DNA of 32,951 nt, from the NCBI GenBank assembly GCA_016882415.1, contig VGQL01000013.1, forward strand, positions 1 through 32,951, in the 5' to 3' direction. The notes beneath the pieces are model-generated. The model did not search any database, was not told where the DNA came from, and was given only the letters and a program-made list of their open reading frames with translations. Below are positions 7,630-15,599 of this stretch, in pieces (within the stretch, counting starts at the first letter, position 1; every line of letters begins with the position of its first letter). The DNA comes from Cyanobacteria bacterium M_DeepCast_200m_mx_001. GTDB taxonomy: Bacteria > Cyanobacteriota > Cyanobacteriia > PCC-6307 > Cyanobiaceae. Both the position numbers and the translations under genes were made by a program.

Positions 7630-8625
7630 TCAACCGGCGGACACCACCAGTTTGTTCACCAGCGCCATGTAGAGCGGAATTCCCACAATGATGTTGAAGG
7701 GGAAGGTGAGCCCCAGGGCTGTGGAGATGTAGTAGCTGGGGTTGGCCTCCGGCACGGTCATGCGCATGGCGGCGGGCACGGCGATGTAGGAGGCGCTGGC
7801 ACACAGCACCACAAACAGCAGGGCATTGCCGGCCTCCAGCCCCAGCCCCCGGGCGATCAGGGCCCCCACCAGGGCGTTGAACAGCGGCATCAGCACGGAG
7901 AAGCCGATCAGGAAGCTGCCGGCGCGGCGCAGGTCCGACAGCCGCTGGGCGGCCACGATGCCCATGTCCAGCAGGAAGAAGCTGAGGGAGCCGTAGAAGA
8001 GCTTGTCGGTGAAGGGCAGCATCTTCTCCACGCTCTGGGGGCTATTGGCCGCGGAGAGGTAGCCGATCAGCAAGCTCCCCACCAGCAGATACACCGAGCC
8101 ATTGAGCAAGGCTTCGTGCAGCACCGCCCCCCAGCGCATGCGGCCGTTGTCGGGCCGTTGCTGGGTGCTGGCCAGCTTCACCAGCAGCAGGCCCACGATG
8201 ATCGCCGGCGATTCCATCAGCGCCAGGGCCGCCACCATGAAGCCGTCGTGGGGGAGATTCTGGGTTTCCAGGAAGCTCTCGGCGGTGATGAAGGTGACGG
8301 CGCTGATGGAGCCGTAGGTGGCGGCGATGGCGGCGGCGTTGAAGCCATCCAGCTTCAGCCTCAGCACCAGAAAGCTGTAGAGGGGCACCGCCAGCGACAT
8401 CAGCACCGCCGCGGCGATGGTGGGCAGCACCGGGCCACTGATGCCGCTGTGCTGCAGCTCCAGGCCCCCCTTGAAGCCGATGGCGAGCAAGAGATAGAGG
8501 GAAAAGAGCTTGGGCAGGGGGGCCGGGATCTCCAGATCCGAGCGCACCAGCACTGCAATCACCCCCAGGAAGAAGAACAGAACCGGAGGGGTGAGCAGGT
8601 TCTGCAGAACCAGACTGGTATCCAT
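7630..8625 (-). CDS. sbtA: SbtA sodium-dependent bicarbonate transporter
   Basis: This is a polytopic inner-membrane protein of about 331 residues with roughly ten hydrophobic segments. It takes up HCO3- with Na+ at high affinity. Diagnostic stretches include NLLTPPVLFFFLGVIAVLV, LLAIGFKGGLELQHSG, ATYGSISAVTFITA and the second-half LLDMGIVAAQRL. The two serine-rich crossing helices (GSISAVTF and the CASASYIAVPAAMR region) match the substrate site of the family. I chose the second Met (MDTSLVLQN, 8625); the track start at 8640 would add only five residues. It stands between csoS1D/rdgB and the carboxysome operon and is coupled to sbtB. Confidence 0.93.
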   Translation of the reverse strand: MDTSLVLQNLLTPPVLFFFLGVIAVLVRSDLEIPAPLPKLFSLYLLLAIGFKGGLELQHSGISGPVLPTIAAAVLMSLAVPLYSFLVLRLKLDGFNAAAIAATYGSISAVTFITAESFLETQNLPHDGFMVAALALMESPAIIVGLLLVKLASTQQRPDNGRMRWGAVLHEALLNGSVYLLVGSLLIGYLSAANSPQSVEKMLPFTDKLFYGSLSFFLLDMGIVAAQRLSDLRRAGSFLIGFSVLMPLFNALVGALIARGLGLEAGNALLFVVLCASASYIAVPAAMRMTVPEANPSYYISTALGLTFPFNIIVGIPLYMALVNKLVVSAG

Positions 8626-8828
8626 TCCTGGTGGGGCCATGCCGCGGCTTCAAGCTAGGCCTGGGGTGAAGCTCTGTTCCCGGCCGCACACATCTCGCCG
8701 CACGGGCTTGCCGCCCCTGGATGCCCTCCCTACGGTTTTGCCCGAGGCAGGAGCCCCTGGACTTGTTCGGGGGGTGGAATGTTCAACCCAACCTGCCTCA
8801 CACCCTCTCAACACCGCTAACCGGCACA

Positions 8829-9494
8829 ATGGGGCCCCCTGCGGCGGAGCCGGCCCGGTTGGAGGAGCGCGTCAGCCCCTACGGCGCCTACGGCCGTTCC
8901 CCGGAGCCGCCGGTGCTGGTGATCGCCAGCGGCAATGCCCACAAGGTGGCGGAACTCACGGCGATGCTCGATGCCGTGGGATTGGAGGTGCGCCGCCAGC
9001 CGGAGGGGGTGGAGATCGAGGAAACCGGCTCCACCTACCTGGAGAACGCCCGCCTCAAGGCCACCGCCGTGGCCCAGCTCACGGGCCAGTGGGCCCTGGC
9101 GGACGATTCGGGCCTGGAGGTGGATGCCCTGGGTGGCGCGCCGGGGCTCTACTCAGCGCGCTATGCCGCCACGGATCAGGAGAGGATCGCCCGGCTGCTG
9201 CGGGAGCTTGGGGATCGCCCCTACCGCAGCGCCAGCTTCAACAGCGCCATGGTGTTGGCCAACCCCGCGGGGGAGGCGGTGCTGGAGGCCCAGGGCATCT
9301 GCCGCGGCGAGATCCTGCTAGCCCCGGAGGGCCACGGGGGTGGCTACGACCCCCTGTTCTGGGTGCGTGAAGCCGGCATGACCTATGCCCAGATGCCGGC
9401 GCACCTGCGCTTCAAGCTGGGCTCCCGGGGGAAAGCGGCCCGGGCCCTGGCGCCGGAACTCAAGCGGCTGCTCAGGATTGGGCGCGGCGGTTGA
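8829..9494 (+). CDS. rdgB: RdgB/HAM1 dITP/XTP pyrophosphatase
   Basis: A non-canonical purine NTP pyrophosphatase of 221 residues that removes dITP, ITP and XTP from the nucleotide pool. Motifs are [10 protein letters not shown] (34-43), the catalytic [13 protein letters not shown] (91-103), GLYSARYA and the C-terminal GYDPLFW. The start at 8829 is the first Met that does not extend into the AT-rich upstream gap; the N-terminal 27 residues are still longer than usual. Its 3' end overlaps csoS1D on the opposite strand by 23 bases. Proximity of a HAM1 gene to csoS1D is a conserved arrangement in Prochlorococcus and marine Synechococcus, but no role in carbon fixation is known to me. Confidence 0.93.
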   Translation: MGPPAAEPARLEERVSPYGAYGRSPEPPVLVIASGNAHKVAELTAMLDAVGLEVRRQPEGVEIEETGSTYLENARLKATAVAQLTGQWALADDSGLEVDALGGAPGLYSARYAATDQERIARLLRELGDRPYRSASFNSAMVLANPAGEAVLEAQGICRGEILLAPEGHGGGYDPLFWVREAGMTYAQMPAHLRFKLGSRGKAARALAPELKRLLRIGRGG

Positions 9495-10311
9495 TCTGCT
9501 CCACCGAGCGCATGGCGGCGGCGGCGGCCTCCTCCACATCCCCCTCCCAACCCGCGAGGGTGAGGCGGCCGAAGGCCCCCACGGCTTTCACATCCACCAC
9601 GGTGATGTTGCTGGCTTTTTCGGCTTCATTGGCGGCCAGCAGCACATAGCCGGCGGGCTCGGTTTCCAGGATGTACATGCTCATGCCGGCCTGAATCATC
9701 GAGCCGCGGCGGTTCTGGCGGTTGATCAGCACCGCGTGGTCCGGGGTGATGGCGCGGATGATCTCCGTCCAGGTGACGCTGCAGCGGGTGCGCTTCTCAA
9801 CGCTGCTGCCGATGGCCTCCAGCACCACATCGCCGGAGTGGAGCACATTGCTCTGGTCGCGGTGGTAGAGCGCCAGGGAGCCGAAGGCCCGCTCCACCAC
9901 CATCTGCCCCAGGCGCACGGTGCTGGCCTTGAGGGAGATGTCGGTGACGCGGTGCACCGCCATGCCGGGGGACACCTCCAGCCACAGGCAGGCGTCGCCC
10001 GGGATCGGCAGGAAGCCCTGGCTCACGGTTCCCATATAGGCCGCCAGCTGGGGCTGCAGCGAATCGAGGAACACGTAGGTGCGCAGTTCGATCGATTCCA
10101 CCGCGCTGGCTTGGCTCACCAGCCGGGCTTCGCTGTCGGTGGTGATCACGCAGCTGGCGGCTGAGGGGTGCAGCTCATCCAGGGGCGTGCCACTGCCGCT
10201 GAACCCCAGGTCGGTGCCCGTGATCTGCACCGCTGTGGTGCGTCGCCTGGGGTTGCTTGCGGGCAAAGAGAAGAAGCGCTCCAGGGGGCCGTTCGGTTGC
10301 GGGATGCGCAC
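9472..10311 (-). CDS. csoS1D: CsoS1D tandem-BMC shell protein
   Basis: A 279-residue shell protein with two fused, circularly permuted BMC domains that forms stacked pseudohexamers with a gated pore. The first domain begins near [20 protein letters not shown] (about 74-93) and the second near [19 protein letters not shown] (about 180-198). The highly conserved [11 protein letters not shown] lies near the C-terminus. The first 70 residues are low-complexity and probably disordered, as in the Prochlorococcus protein. It is transcribed towards sbtAB and the cso operon but separated from them by rdgB on the other strand, so it is likely a separate unit. The start at 10311 is the only in-frame Met before the domain. 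Confidence 0.94.
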   Translation of the reverse strand: MRIPQPNGPLERFFSLPASNPRRRTTAVQITGTDLGFSGSGTPLDELHPSAASCVITTDSEARLVSQASAVESIELRTYVFLDSLQPQLAAYMGTVSQGFLPIPGDACLWLEVSPGMAVHRVTDISLKASTVRLGQMVVERAFGSLALYHRDQSNVLHSGDVVLEAIGSSVEKRTRCSVTWTEIIRAITPDHAVLINRQNRRGSMIQAGMSMYILETEPAGYVLLAANEAEKASNITVVDVKAVGAFGRLTLAGWEGDVEEAAAAAMRSVEQINRRAQS

Positions 10312-10465
10312 ACCGGTTGGAGCGCGGCGATCTTACCGCTCTGCTCCGGTGGCCTCCGGCGGCCCCTGGCGTGGTCGGATCCTGACCGGCGGACCTGAAC
10401 CGTGCCCAAGGACACAGCTGCGCCGCCCGCCGCGGCTATCACGGGCCCACCGCCGGCCTGATCCG

Positions 10466-10774
10466 ATGCTCACGCACGCCACCCGCATCCGCCTGCAGGA
10501 CATCCTGGAGCGCATCCGCAGCGACGCCGCCGTGTCGCTGGAGGAGCGCATTTACGTGCAGAAGTTCGCCGATCGCAACCACATGGTGGCCGGCTGGCTG
10601 CATCAGGCCCGCCGCGAGCAGCAGGCGGCCTGTGGTGATGGGCTGGAGCGGCTGATGGCGCAGCTCGACCTGGGGCCGGTGGATCCGCAGCCGCCGTTCC
10701 GGCCCGATTCCGAGGATCCCGGCGACCTGGGGGATTGGTTCGGGCGGGCCCCGGACTGGTTGCGGCGCAGTTGA
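10466..10774 (+). CDS. Conserved hypothetical protein, 102 aa
   Basis: I do not recognise this protein. The start MLTHATRIRLQDILERIRSD (10466) lies inside a longer track ORF that begins within csoS1D; I chose it because the upstream part is antisense to csoS1D. The first 60 residues are predicted amphipathic helices (RLQDILERI, EERIYVQKFADRNHMVAGWLHQARR). The acidic, Pro-rich C-terminus ends DWFGRAPDWLRRS. It is divergent from csoS1D with 154 bases between starts and is followed after 39 bases by another unknown plus-strand gene. Soluble; no signal peptide or membrane segment. Confidence 0.7.
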   Translation: MLTHATRIRLQDILERIRSDAAVSLEERIYVQKFADRNHMVAGWLHQARREQQAACGDGLERLMAQLDLGPVDPQPPFRPDSEDPGDLGDWFGRAPDWLRRS

Positions 10775-10813
10775 CGGGCCGGTACGGTCCGGCCATCCTC
10801 CGCAGCATCGCCC

Positions 10814-11257
10814 GTGGCCGCCAAGCGCACCGCTTCCACCGCTTCTTCGGCTTCCACCAAAACCGCCGGCAGCGCGGCGGATGAGGCCAATCTCAAGCCG
10901 GAGCAGGCCCTGGCCCTGGTGGGCATGGGGCTGATGCAGAAGATGGCCGCCAATGGTGAGCTGCCCTGGATGTGGAGCGAGGCCGAAGACGGCGGCAGCT
11001 GCGATGTGGGTGCCCTGCGCCAGCGGCTGGAGCTCACCGAGCTGGCCCTCAACACCGGTGCCCCCCTGAGCACGGCGGAGGTCACCTATCTGATGGGTGC
11101 GCGCCCCGGTTCCGCCCGGGTGGAGCGGGGCGGCCTGCGGGCCCGCCGGGTGAACCGCAATGTGTGGAAGCTCTCCCGCGCTGAGGGCGGCGCCGAGCGC
11201 GCCGGCGAGGTGGCCAGCTTCGGCGGCTTCAACGATGGCCGTCGCCGGTTCGGCTAG
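10814..11257 (+). CDS. Conserved hypothetical protein, 147 aa (GTG start)
   Basis: Not recognised. The frame starts with GTG at 10814 and has a low-complexity Ala/Ser/Thr N-terminus of about 25 residues. A compact domain follows (LKPEQALALVGMGLMQKMAA; LELTELALNTGAPLSTAEVTYLMGARPG). The stretch LSTAEVTYLMGARPGSARVERGGLRARRVNRNVWKL could be a helix-turn-helix or winged-helix-like fold with a basic wing; this is only an impression. It probably shares a transcript with the 10466 gene. Its stop overlaps the stop of the convergent 11254 gene by two bases (CTAG). Confidence 0.7.
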   Translation: MAAKRTASTASSASTKTAGSAADEANLKPEQALALVGMGLMQKMAANGELPWMWSEAEDGGSCDVGALRQRLELTELALNTGAPLSTAEVTYLMGARPGSARVERGGLRARRVNRNVWKLSRAEGGAERAGEVASFGGFNDGRRRFG

Positions 11258-11637
11258 GGCAATTCACCACCCAGGCTGATTTCCCGGTCCCAGCCGGTGA
11301 TCAGTTGATCCCGTAGCCATCCGGCCTGGGTGAGGGCGGCATCCAGCCCGCCCCACCAGTTGATCAACGCCACCGGGATCGGCATGGCGTTGCACTCCAA
11401 TTCAAAGGATTGGATCTGGTCTTCGCCGTCGGCGAGCACTGTGATCGTGAACTCCAGCAGCCCCTGCTGCCAGGGGTGCAGGGTCACGGTGGTCACCTGC
11501 CCCCCCTCGGGGCTGCCCAGGTCGATGCTCCACCAGGGGCCGGTGGGGGGTGGCCGCGGCACCCCGCGCTGCAGATCCAGCTTGGGCCAGCCGCGTTGCA
11601 CCAGCTGCTGGAGCAGAGCGTTGAGGGTGGAGCGCAC
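11254..11637 (-). CDS. Conserved hypothetical protein, 127 aa
   Basis: Not recognised. The protein is acidic and soluble with no signal peptide. It contains WSIDLGSPEGGQVTTVTLHPWQQGLLEFTITVLADGED, a likely beta-rich region, then IPVALINWWGGLDAALTQAGWLRDQLITGWD. The start at 11637 gives a complete-looking domain. It is convergent with the 10814 gene (stop codons overlap) and divergent from the permease at 11717, so the 79-base gap must hold both promoters. Confidence 0.7.
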   Translation of the reverse strand: MRSTLNALLQQLVQRGWPKLDLQRGVPRPPPTGPWWSIDLGSPEGGQVTTVTLHPWQQGLLEFTITVLADGEDQIQSFELECNAMPIPVALINWWGGLDAALTQAGWLRDQLITGWDREISLGGELP

Positions 11638-11716
11638 GGGACCTCCCCCGTTGCGTTGCCTCTGTCATGGCACCGGTGGGGTGCGGACAGCAAGGTGCTG
11701 CGCCGCTATTCCTGGG

Positions 11717-12961
11717 ATGGAACGGTCTTATGTGGTGTTGCAAGCGTTGACCCGTCGGCTGCTGGGGCAACCCCTGCCCCGGAGTGCGGCGGAGAGCGAG
11801 ACGCTCACGGGCGTCTTCGCCCTGCCGATCCTCAGCTCTGACGCCCTCTCCTCAGTGGCCTATGCCACCGAGGCGGCCCTGGGGGTGTTGCTGCTGGCGG
11901 GCAGCCGGGCCCTGGAGCTGTCGTTGCCGATCACCGCGGCGATCGTGGTGTTGATCGGCATCGTCGTGCTCTCCTACCGCCAGACCATCGAGGCCTACCC
12001 CCAGGGTGGGGGCTCCTATGTGGTGGCGCGGGAAAACCTGGGGGTTGTGGCCAGCCTGGTGGCGGCGGCTTCGCTGTTGGTGGATTACGTGCTCACCGCG
12101 GCGGTGAGCCTGATGGCGGGCACCCAGGCGCTGTCGTCGTTGTGGCCCGCCCTGCTGCCCCATGAAACCTCCTTGGCCCTGCTGTTGCTGGCGCTGGTGG
12201 GCTGGGTGAATCTGCGGGGGTTAAAGGAGGCGGGCCGCGCCTTTGCACTGCCCACCTATGGCTTTGTGGCCATGCTGGCGCTGCTGGGGATTTGCGGGCT
12301 CTGGAATCTGGTCCGGGTGCACGGTTTCCAGCCGGACCCACCGCCGTTGGTGGCGGCGGTAGAGCCCCTGGGGCTGTTCCTGATCCTGCGGGCCTTCAGT
12401 TCCGGTTGCTCCGCCATGACGGGCATCGAGGCCATCGCCAACGGCGTGAAGGTGTTCCGGGCGCCGGCGGCGCCGCGGGCCCGCCGCACGTTGGTGCTGA
12501 TGGGCCTGATGTTGGCCGTGCTGTTCATCACGGTGAGCGGCCTGGGCTTCCTCTACGGCGTGGCCCCCCACCCCGATCGCACCGTGCTGGCCCAGATCGG
12601 CATGCGGGTGTTCGGGGCGGGCAGCCCCCTGTTCTGGGCCCTGCAGCTGTTCACCCTGCTGATCCTGGCCTTGGCGGCGAACACCGCCTTTGCCGATTTC
12701 CCGCGGCTCTCCGCGATGCTCGCCGAGGACAGCTTTCTGCCCCGTCAGATGGCCTGGATCGGCGACCGCCTGGTGTTCCAGAACGGGATCCTGGTGCTGC
12801 TCGCCATGGCGGCCGGGGTGATCTTGGTCTGTCGCGGTGACACCACCGTGGCGGTGAATCTCTATGCCCTGGGGGTGTTCACCGCCTTCACCCTCTCCCA
12901 GGCGGGGATGGTGGTGCATTGGTGGCGGAGTCGCAGCGCCGCCTGGGGGGGCATCTGCTGA
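11717..12961 (+). CDS. APC-superfamily permease, N-terminal part (frameshifted)
   Basis: This 414-residue frame holds about eleven membrane helices of an amino-acid/polyamine/organocation (APC) permease. Conserved parts are ALPILSSDALSSVAYATEAAL near the start, YPQGGGSYVVARENLG, and SGCSAMTGIEAIANGVKVF. The start MERSYVVLQALTRRLLG (11717) precedes the first helix region by a normal distance. After WWRSRSAAWGG the frame ends ...IC-stop. Shifting by -1 in the seven-G run (12945-12951) continues the protein as GGHLLMNALGAF and into the next ORF, which has the rest of the family length. Substrate is not known; relatives include KimA-type potassium importers. It may be a pseudogene, a sequencing error, or two coupled genes. 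Confidence 0.8.
   Translation: MERSYVVLQALTRRLLGQPLPRSAAESETLTGVFALPILSSDALSSVAYATEAALGVLLLAGSRALELSLPITAAIVVLIGIVVLSYRQTIEAYPQGGGSYVVARENLGVVASLVAAASLLVDYVLTAAVSLMAGTQALSSLWPALLPHETSLALLLLALVGWVNLRGLKEAGRAFALPTYGFVAMLALLGICGLWNLVRVHGFQPDPPPLVAAVEPLGLFLILRAFSSGCSAMTGIEAIANGVKVFRAPAAPRARRTLVLMGLMLAVLFITVSGLGFLYGVAPHPDRTVLAQIGMRVFGAGSPLFWALQLFTLLILALAANTAFADFPRLSAMLAEDSFLPRQMAWIGDRLVFQNGILVLLAMAAGVILVCRGDTTVAVNLYALGVFTAFTLSQAGMVVHWWRSRSAAWGGIC
12945..12951 (+). other. G7 homopolymer at the permease frameshift
   Basis: Seven consecutive G are followed by CATCTGCTGATG. Read with eight G the protein is continuous (W-G-G-H-L-L-M-N); with seven it stops after five codons. The heptamer G-GGG-GGC in the zero frame also fits the X-XXY-YYZ pattern for -1 ribosomal slippage. 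Confidence 0.85.
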
Positions 12962-13587
12962 TGAATGCCCTGGGGGCCTTCACCACCAGCGTGGTGCTGG
13001 TGGTGATTGTGATCAGCAAATTTGAGGAGGGCGCCTGGACCGTGGTGGTGGCCGTACCGGTGTTGGTGCTGCTGCTGGCCCAGGTGCGGCGGCGTTACCG
13101 GCAGGTGACCGCCGCCATCAGCCTGCAACCCGAGGATGATCAGCGGCTGGTGTTGCCCCAACGGCAGGAGCCCTTGGCCAACACCAGCCTGGTGTGGCTG
13201 GCTTCGTGGACCCGGCCCAGCCTGGAGGCCCTGCGCTACGCCTGCAGCATTTCGGATCGGGTGGTGGGCGTGTGGGTGTGCTCCGAGCGGGATGACCCCC
13301 GCTGGATTCGTGAGCTCTGGCATCAGAGCACCGCCGATGCGCCGGGGTTGGAGCTGCAACTGCTGGAGAGCCCCTTTGCCTCCCTGATGGATCCCTTTGT
13401 GGCCTTTGTGGAACGCGAGGAGCGAAGCCAACCCGATCAGCAGTTCACGATCGTGATGCCGATGGCGATCCCCCGCTATCGCTTCGATGGGGTGCTGCTC
13501 AACCAGCGGGGTGTGAATTTGCGGCGGGCCCTGGATGCCCATCGCAACCGCGTGTTCACCCAGGTGAGTTTTCACCTGCCGGGCTGA
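12961..13587 (+). CDS. APC-superfamily permease, C-terminal part (frameshifted)
   Basis: This frame contains two membrane helices (MNALGAFTTSVVLVVIVISK and WTVVVAVPVLVLLLAQV). They are followed by about 150 cytosolic residues with a nucleotide-binding or USP-like look (NTSLVWLASWTRPSLEALRYA, QFTIVMPMAIPRYRFDGVLL). This is the normal C-terminal half of the permease encoded upstream. I start it at the ATG at 12961, which shares its A with the TGA of the first part, so reinitiation is possible; the track start at 12919 (TTG) is inside the first part. If both frames are joined by one base the protein is about 620 residues, normal for this permease group. Confidence 0.75.
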   Translation: MNALGAFTTSVVLVVIVISKFEEGAWTVVVAVPVLVLLLAQVRRRYRQVTAAISLQPEDDQRLVLPQRQEPLANTSLVWLASWTRPSLEALRYACSISDRVVGVWVCSERDDPRWIRELWHQSTADAPGLELQLLESPFASLMDPFVAFVEREERSQPDQQFTIVMPMAIPRYRFDGVLLNQRGVNLRRALDAHRNRVFTQVSFHLPG

Positions 13588-13636
13588 GGGGCCACCGGCC
13601 GCGGCGGGGCACTGATCAGCAGCGCTTGCCGCAGCC

Positions 13637-15586
13637 ATGAGCAACAGCTCTGGCCGTTCACCCCAACGGCCATCGGCGGTTTCTACCGTTCGCCTCACTT
13701 CGCGAGCACACTCCGTGTCCTGGCTTGGAACGGCCTGGCTGGTGCCCCTGTATCCCCTGGTGGGATCGGCCTTCAGCCTGCTGTGGTCGCCGGGGTTGAT
13801 CAAGCGCAGCGGCCCCCGGCCGTCGGGCTACATCAACCTGCTGATGGTGTCTGTGGCCTTCGCCCACAGCCTGCTGGCCCTGATCAGCCTGCACAACAAC
13901 TCCGCGGCCGGCGCCTCGGCCATCTACGCGCCCCCCAGCTTCGGCTGGACCTGGATCAACACCGCCGGCCTGCGCATCGGTTTTGACGGCCTGGTGAGCG
14001 AGCCCGCCCTGATCGCCATGACGGTGATCACCGGCCTGCACGTGCTGGTGCAGATCTATTCGATCGGCTACCTGGAGATGGACTGGGGCTGGCCCCGTTT
14101 CTTCGGTGGCCTGAGCTTCTTTGAGGCGGGCCTCTGCGGCCTGGTGCTCACCGATTCGGTGTTCTTCAGCTACGTGCTGCTGGAGCTGCTCACCGTGGGC
14201 ACCTACGTGATCGTGGGCACCTGGTACAACCAGTCGCTGGTGGTGAAGGGGGCGCGGGATGCCTTCCTCACCAAGCGGATCGGCGACATCGTGCTGCTGG
14301 CGGGGGTGATCGCCCTGCTGCCGCTCACCGGCACCTGGAATTTCCATGGCCTGCAGGGCTGGGCCGCCGACCTCACCAACAACGGCCAGCCCCTGCCCGC
14401 TGGTTTCCAGCTGATTCTGCTGGCCCTGATCGCCGGCCCCATGGGCAAGTGCGCCCAGATCCCCCTGCACCTGTGGCTGGATGAGGCCATGGAGAGCCCG
14501 CTGCCCTCCACGGTGCTGCGCAACTCCGTGGTGGTGCTGGGGGGCGCCTGGGTGCTGCTGCGGCTGGAGCCCCTGATTGCGCTCAGCCCCCTGGTGCAGG
14601 GGGTGCTGGTGGTGGTGGGCGGCACCACCGCCCTGGTGGCGGCCCTGATCGCCCTCGGGCAGATCGATGTGAAGCGGGCCATGAGCTTCCTGGTGAGCAG
14701 CTGGCTGGGGCTGTTGTTTGTGGCGGTGGGCCTCGGCGGCATCGAGGTGGCCGATCACCTGCTGCTCGTCTACCCCCTGCCGATGGGCCTGATGCTGATG
14801 GCGGTGGGGGCGATCGTGATCAGCAATGTCTCCCAGGACCTCACCCAACTGGGGGGCCTGTGGAGCCGCCGGCCGCTGATCGGCATGGCGTTTCTGGCGG
14901 GGGCCTTCGGCCTGATGGCCCTGCCCCCCTTCGGCGGTTTCGCCGCCCTGCGGGAGTTGCTGGAGCTGGCCGTGGCCAGCAAGGCTCCGGTGCTGCTGGG
15001 CGGGTTGGTGCTGATCACCAACACCCTGCTCTGCGCCTCGATGATGCGGGTGTTCGGCCTGATCTGGGGCGGCGTGCCCAAGCCGTTCACGGTGCGCTCC
15101 CCGGAGGTGCTGTGGCTGATGGTGCTGCCCACGATGGTGCTCACGGGCCTGGTGCTGCACATCCCCCAGTTGCTGGTGCATCTCGGGGTGTATCAACTGA
15201 GCCCCCTCCCGGGCTGGGGCCCCCTGGGCTGGCCCCTGGTGGCCTCCACCCTGCTGGGGGCCGGCAGCTCGCTTTGGTTCTATCTGCGGCCCCACCCGCT
15301 GGCGGAACTGCCCTCCGGCCTGGGGGGGATCCAGCACTGGCTGGCGGAGGACATGCACACCGAGGCCTTTTATCACCGCACCGTGGTGGCGTTTGTGGTG
15401 GGCCTGGCCCGTTTCAGCGCCTGGAGCGACAGGGCCCTGGTGGATGGCTTCAGCAGCGGCACCGGCGGTGCCGCCATGGCCGGCGCCCGCCAGCTGAGCC
15501 TCACCACCAGTGGCAATTCCCAGGCCTACGCCCTGTCACTGGTGCTGGGGGTGCTGGTGATGTCGGCCTGGCTGCTGGCCCGTTGA
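13637..15586 (+). CDS. ndhF4: NAD(P)H-quinone oxidoreductase subunit NdhF (CO2-uptake type)
   Basis: A 649-residue antiporter-like membrane subunit of NDH-1. The core VYSIGY-like segment (VQIYSIGYLEMDWG), the KRIGDIVLLAGV helix and GKCAQIPLHLWLDEAMESPLPSTV are typical of NdhF/NuoL proton-channel subunits. It is the first gene of ndhF-ndhD-chpX, so it belongs to a CO2-converting NDH-1 complex. Assignment to NDH-1_4 (constitutive, CupB/ChpX) over NDH-1_3 rests on the presence of this three-gene order without cupS, and on alpha-cyanobacteria usually having that form. The N-terminal 26 residues are Ser/Arg-rich; a GTG at 13715 is an alternative start just before SWLGTAWLVPLYPLVG. Confidence 0.9.
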   Translation: MSNSSGRSPQRPSAVSTVRLTSRAHSVSWLGTAWLVPLYPLVGSAFSLLWSPGLIKRSGPRPSGYINLLMVSVAFAHSLLALISLHNNSAAGASAIYAPPSFGWTWINTAGLRIGFDGLVSEPALIAMTVITGLHVLVQIYSIGYLEMDWGWPRFFGGLSFFEAGLCGLVLTDSVFFSYVLLELLTVGTYVIVGTWYNQSLVVKGARDAFLTKRIGDIVLLAGVIALLPLTGTWNFHGLQGWAADLTNNGQPLPAGFQLILLALIAGPMGKCAQIPLHLWLDEAMESPLPSTVLRNSVVVLGGAWVLLRLEPLIALSPLVQGVLVVVGGTTALVAALIALGQIDVKRAMSFLVSSWLGLLFVAVGLGGIEVADHLLLVYPLPMGLMLMAVGAIVISNVSQDLTQLGGLWSRRPLIGMAFLAGAFGLMALPPFGGFAALRELLELAVASKAPVLLGGLVLITNTLLCASMMRVFGLIWGGVPKPFTVRSPEVLWLMVLPTMVLTGLVLHIPQLLVHLGVYQLSPLPGWGPLGWPLVASTLLGAGSSLWFYLRPHPLAELPSGLGGIQHWLAEDMHTEAFYHRTVVAFVVGLARFSAWSDRALVDGFSSGTGGAAMAGARQLSLTTSGNSQAYALSLVLGVLVMSAWLLAR

Positions 15587-15599
15587 TCCGGAGGACCCC

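Noticed and set aside
13658-15376. 572-aa minus-strand ORF rich in His and Gln
   Set aside because: Antisense shadow of ndhF; composition is an artefact of reading hydrophobic codons in reverse.
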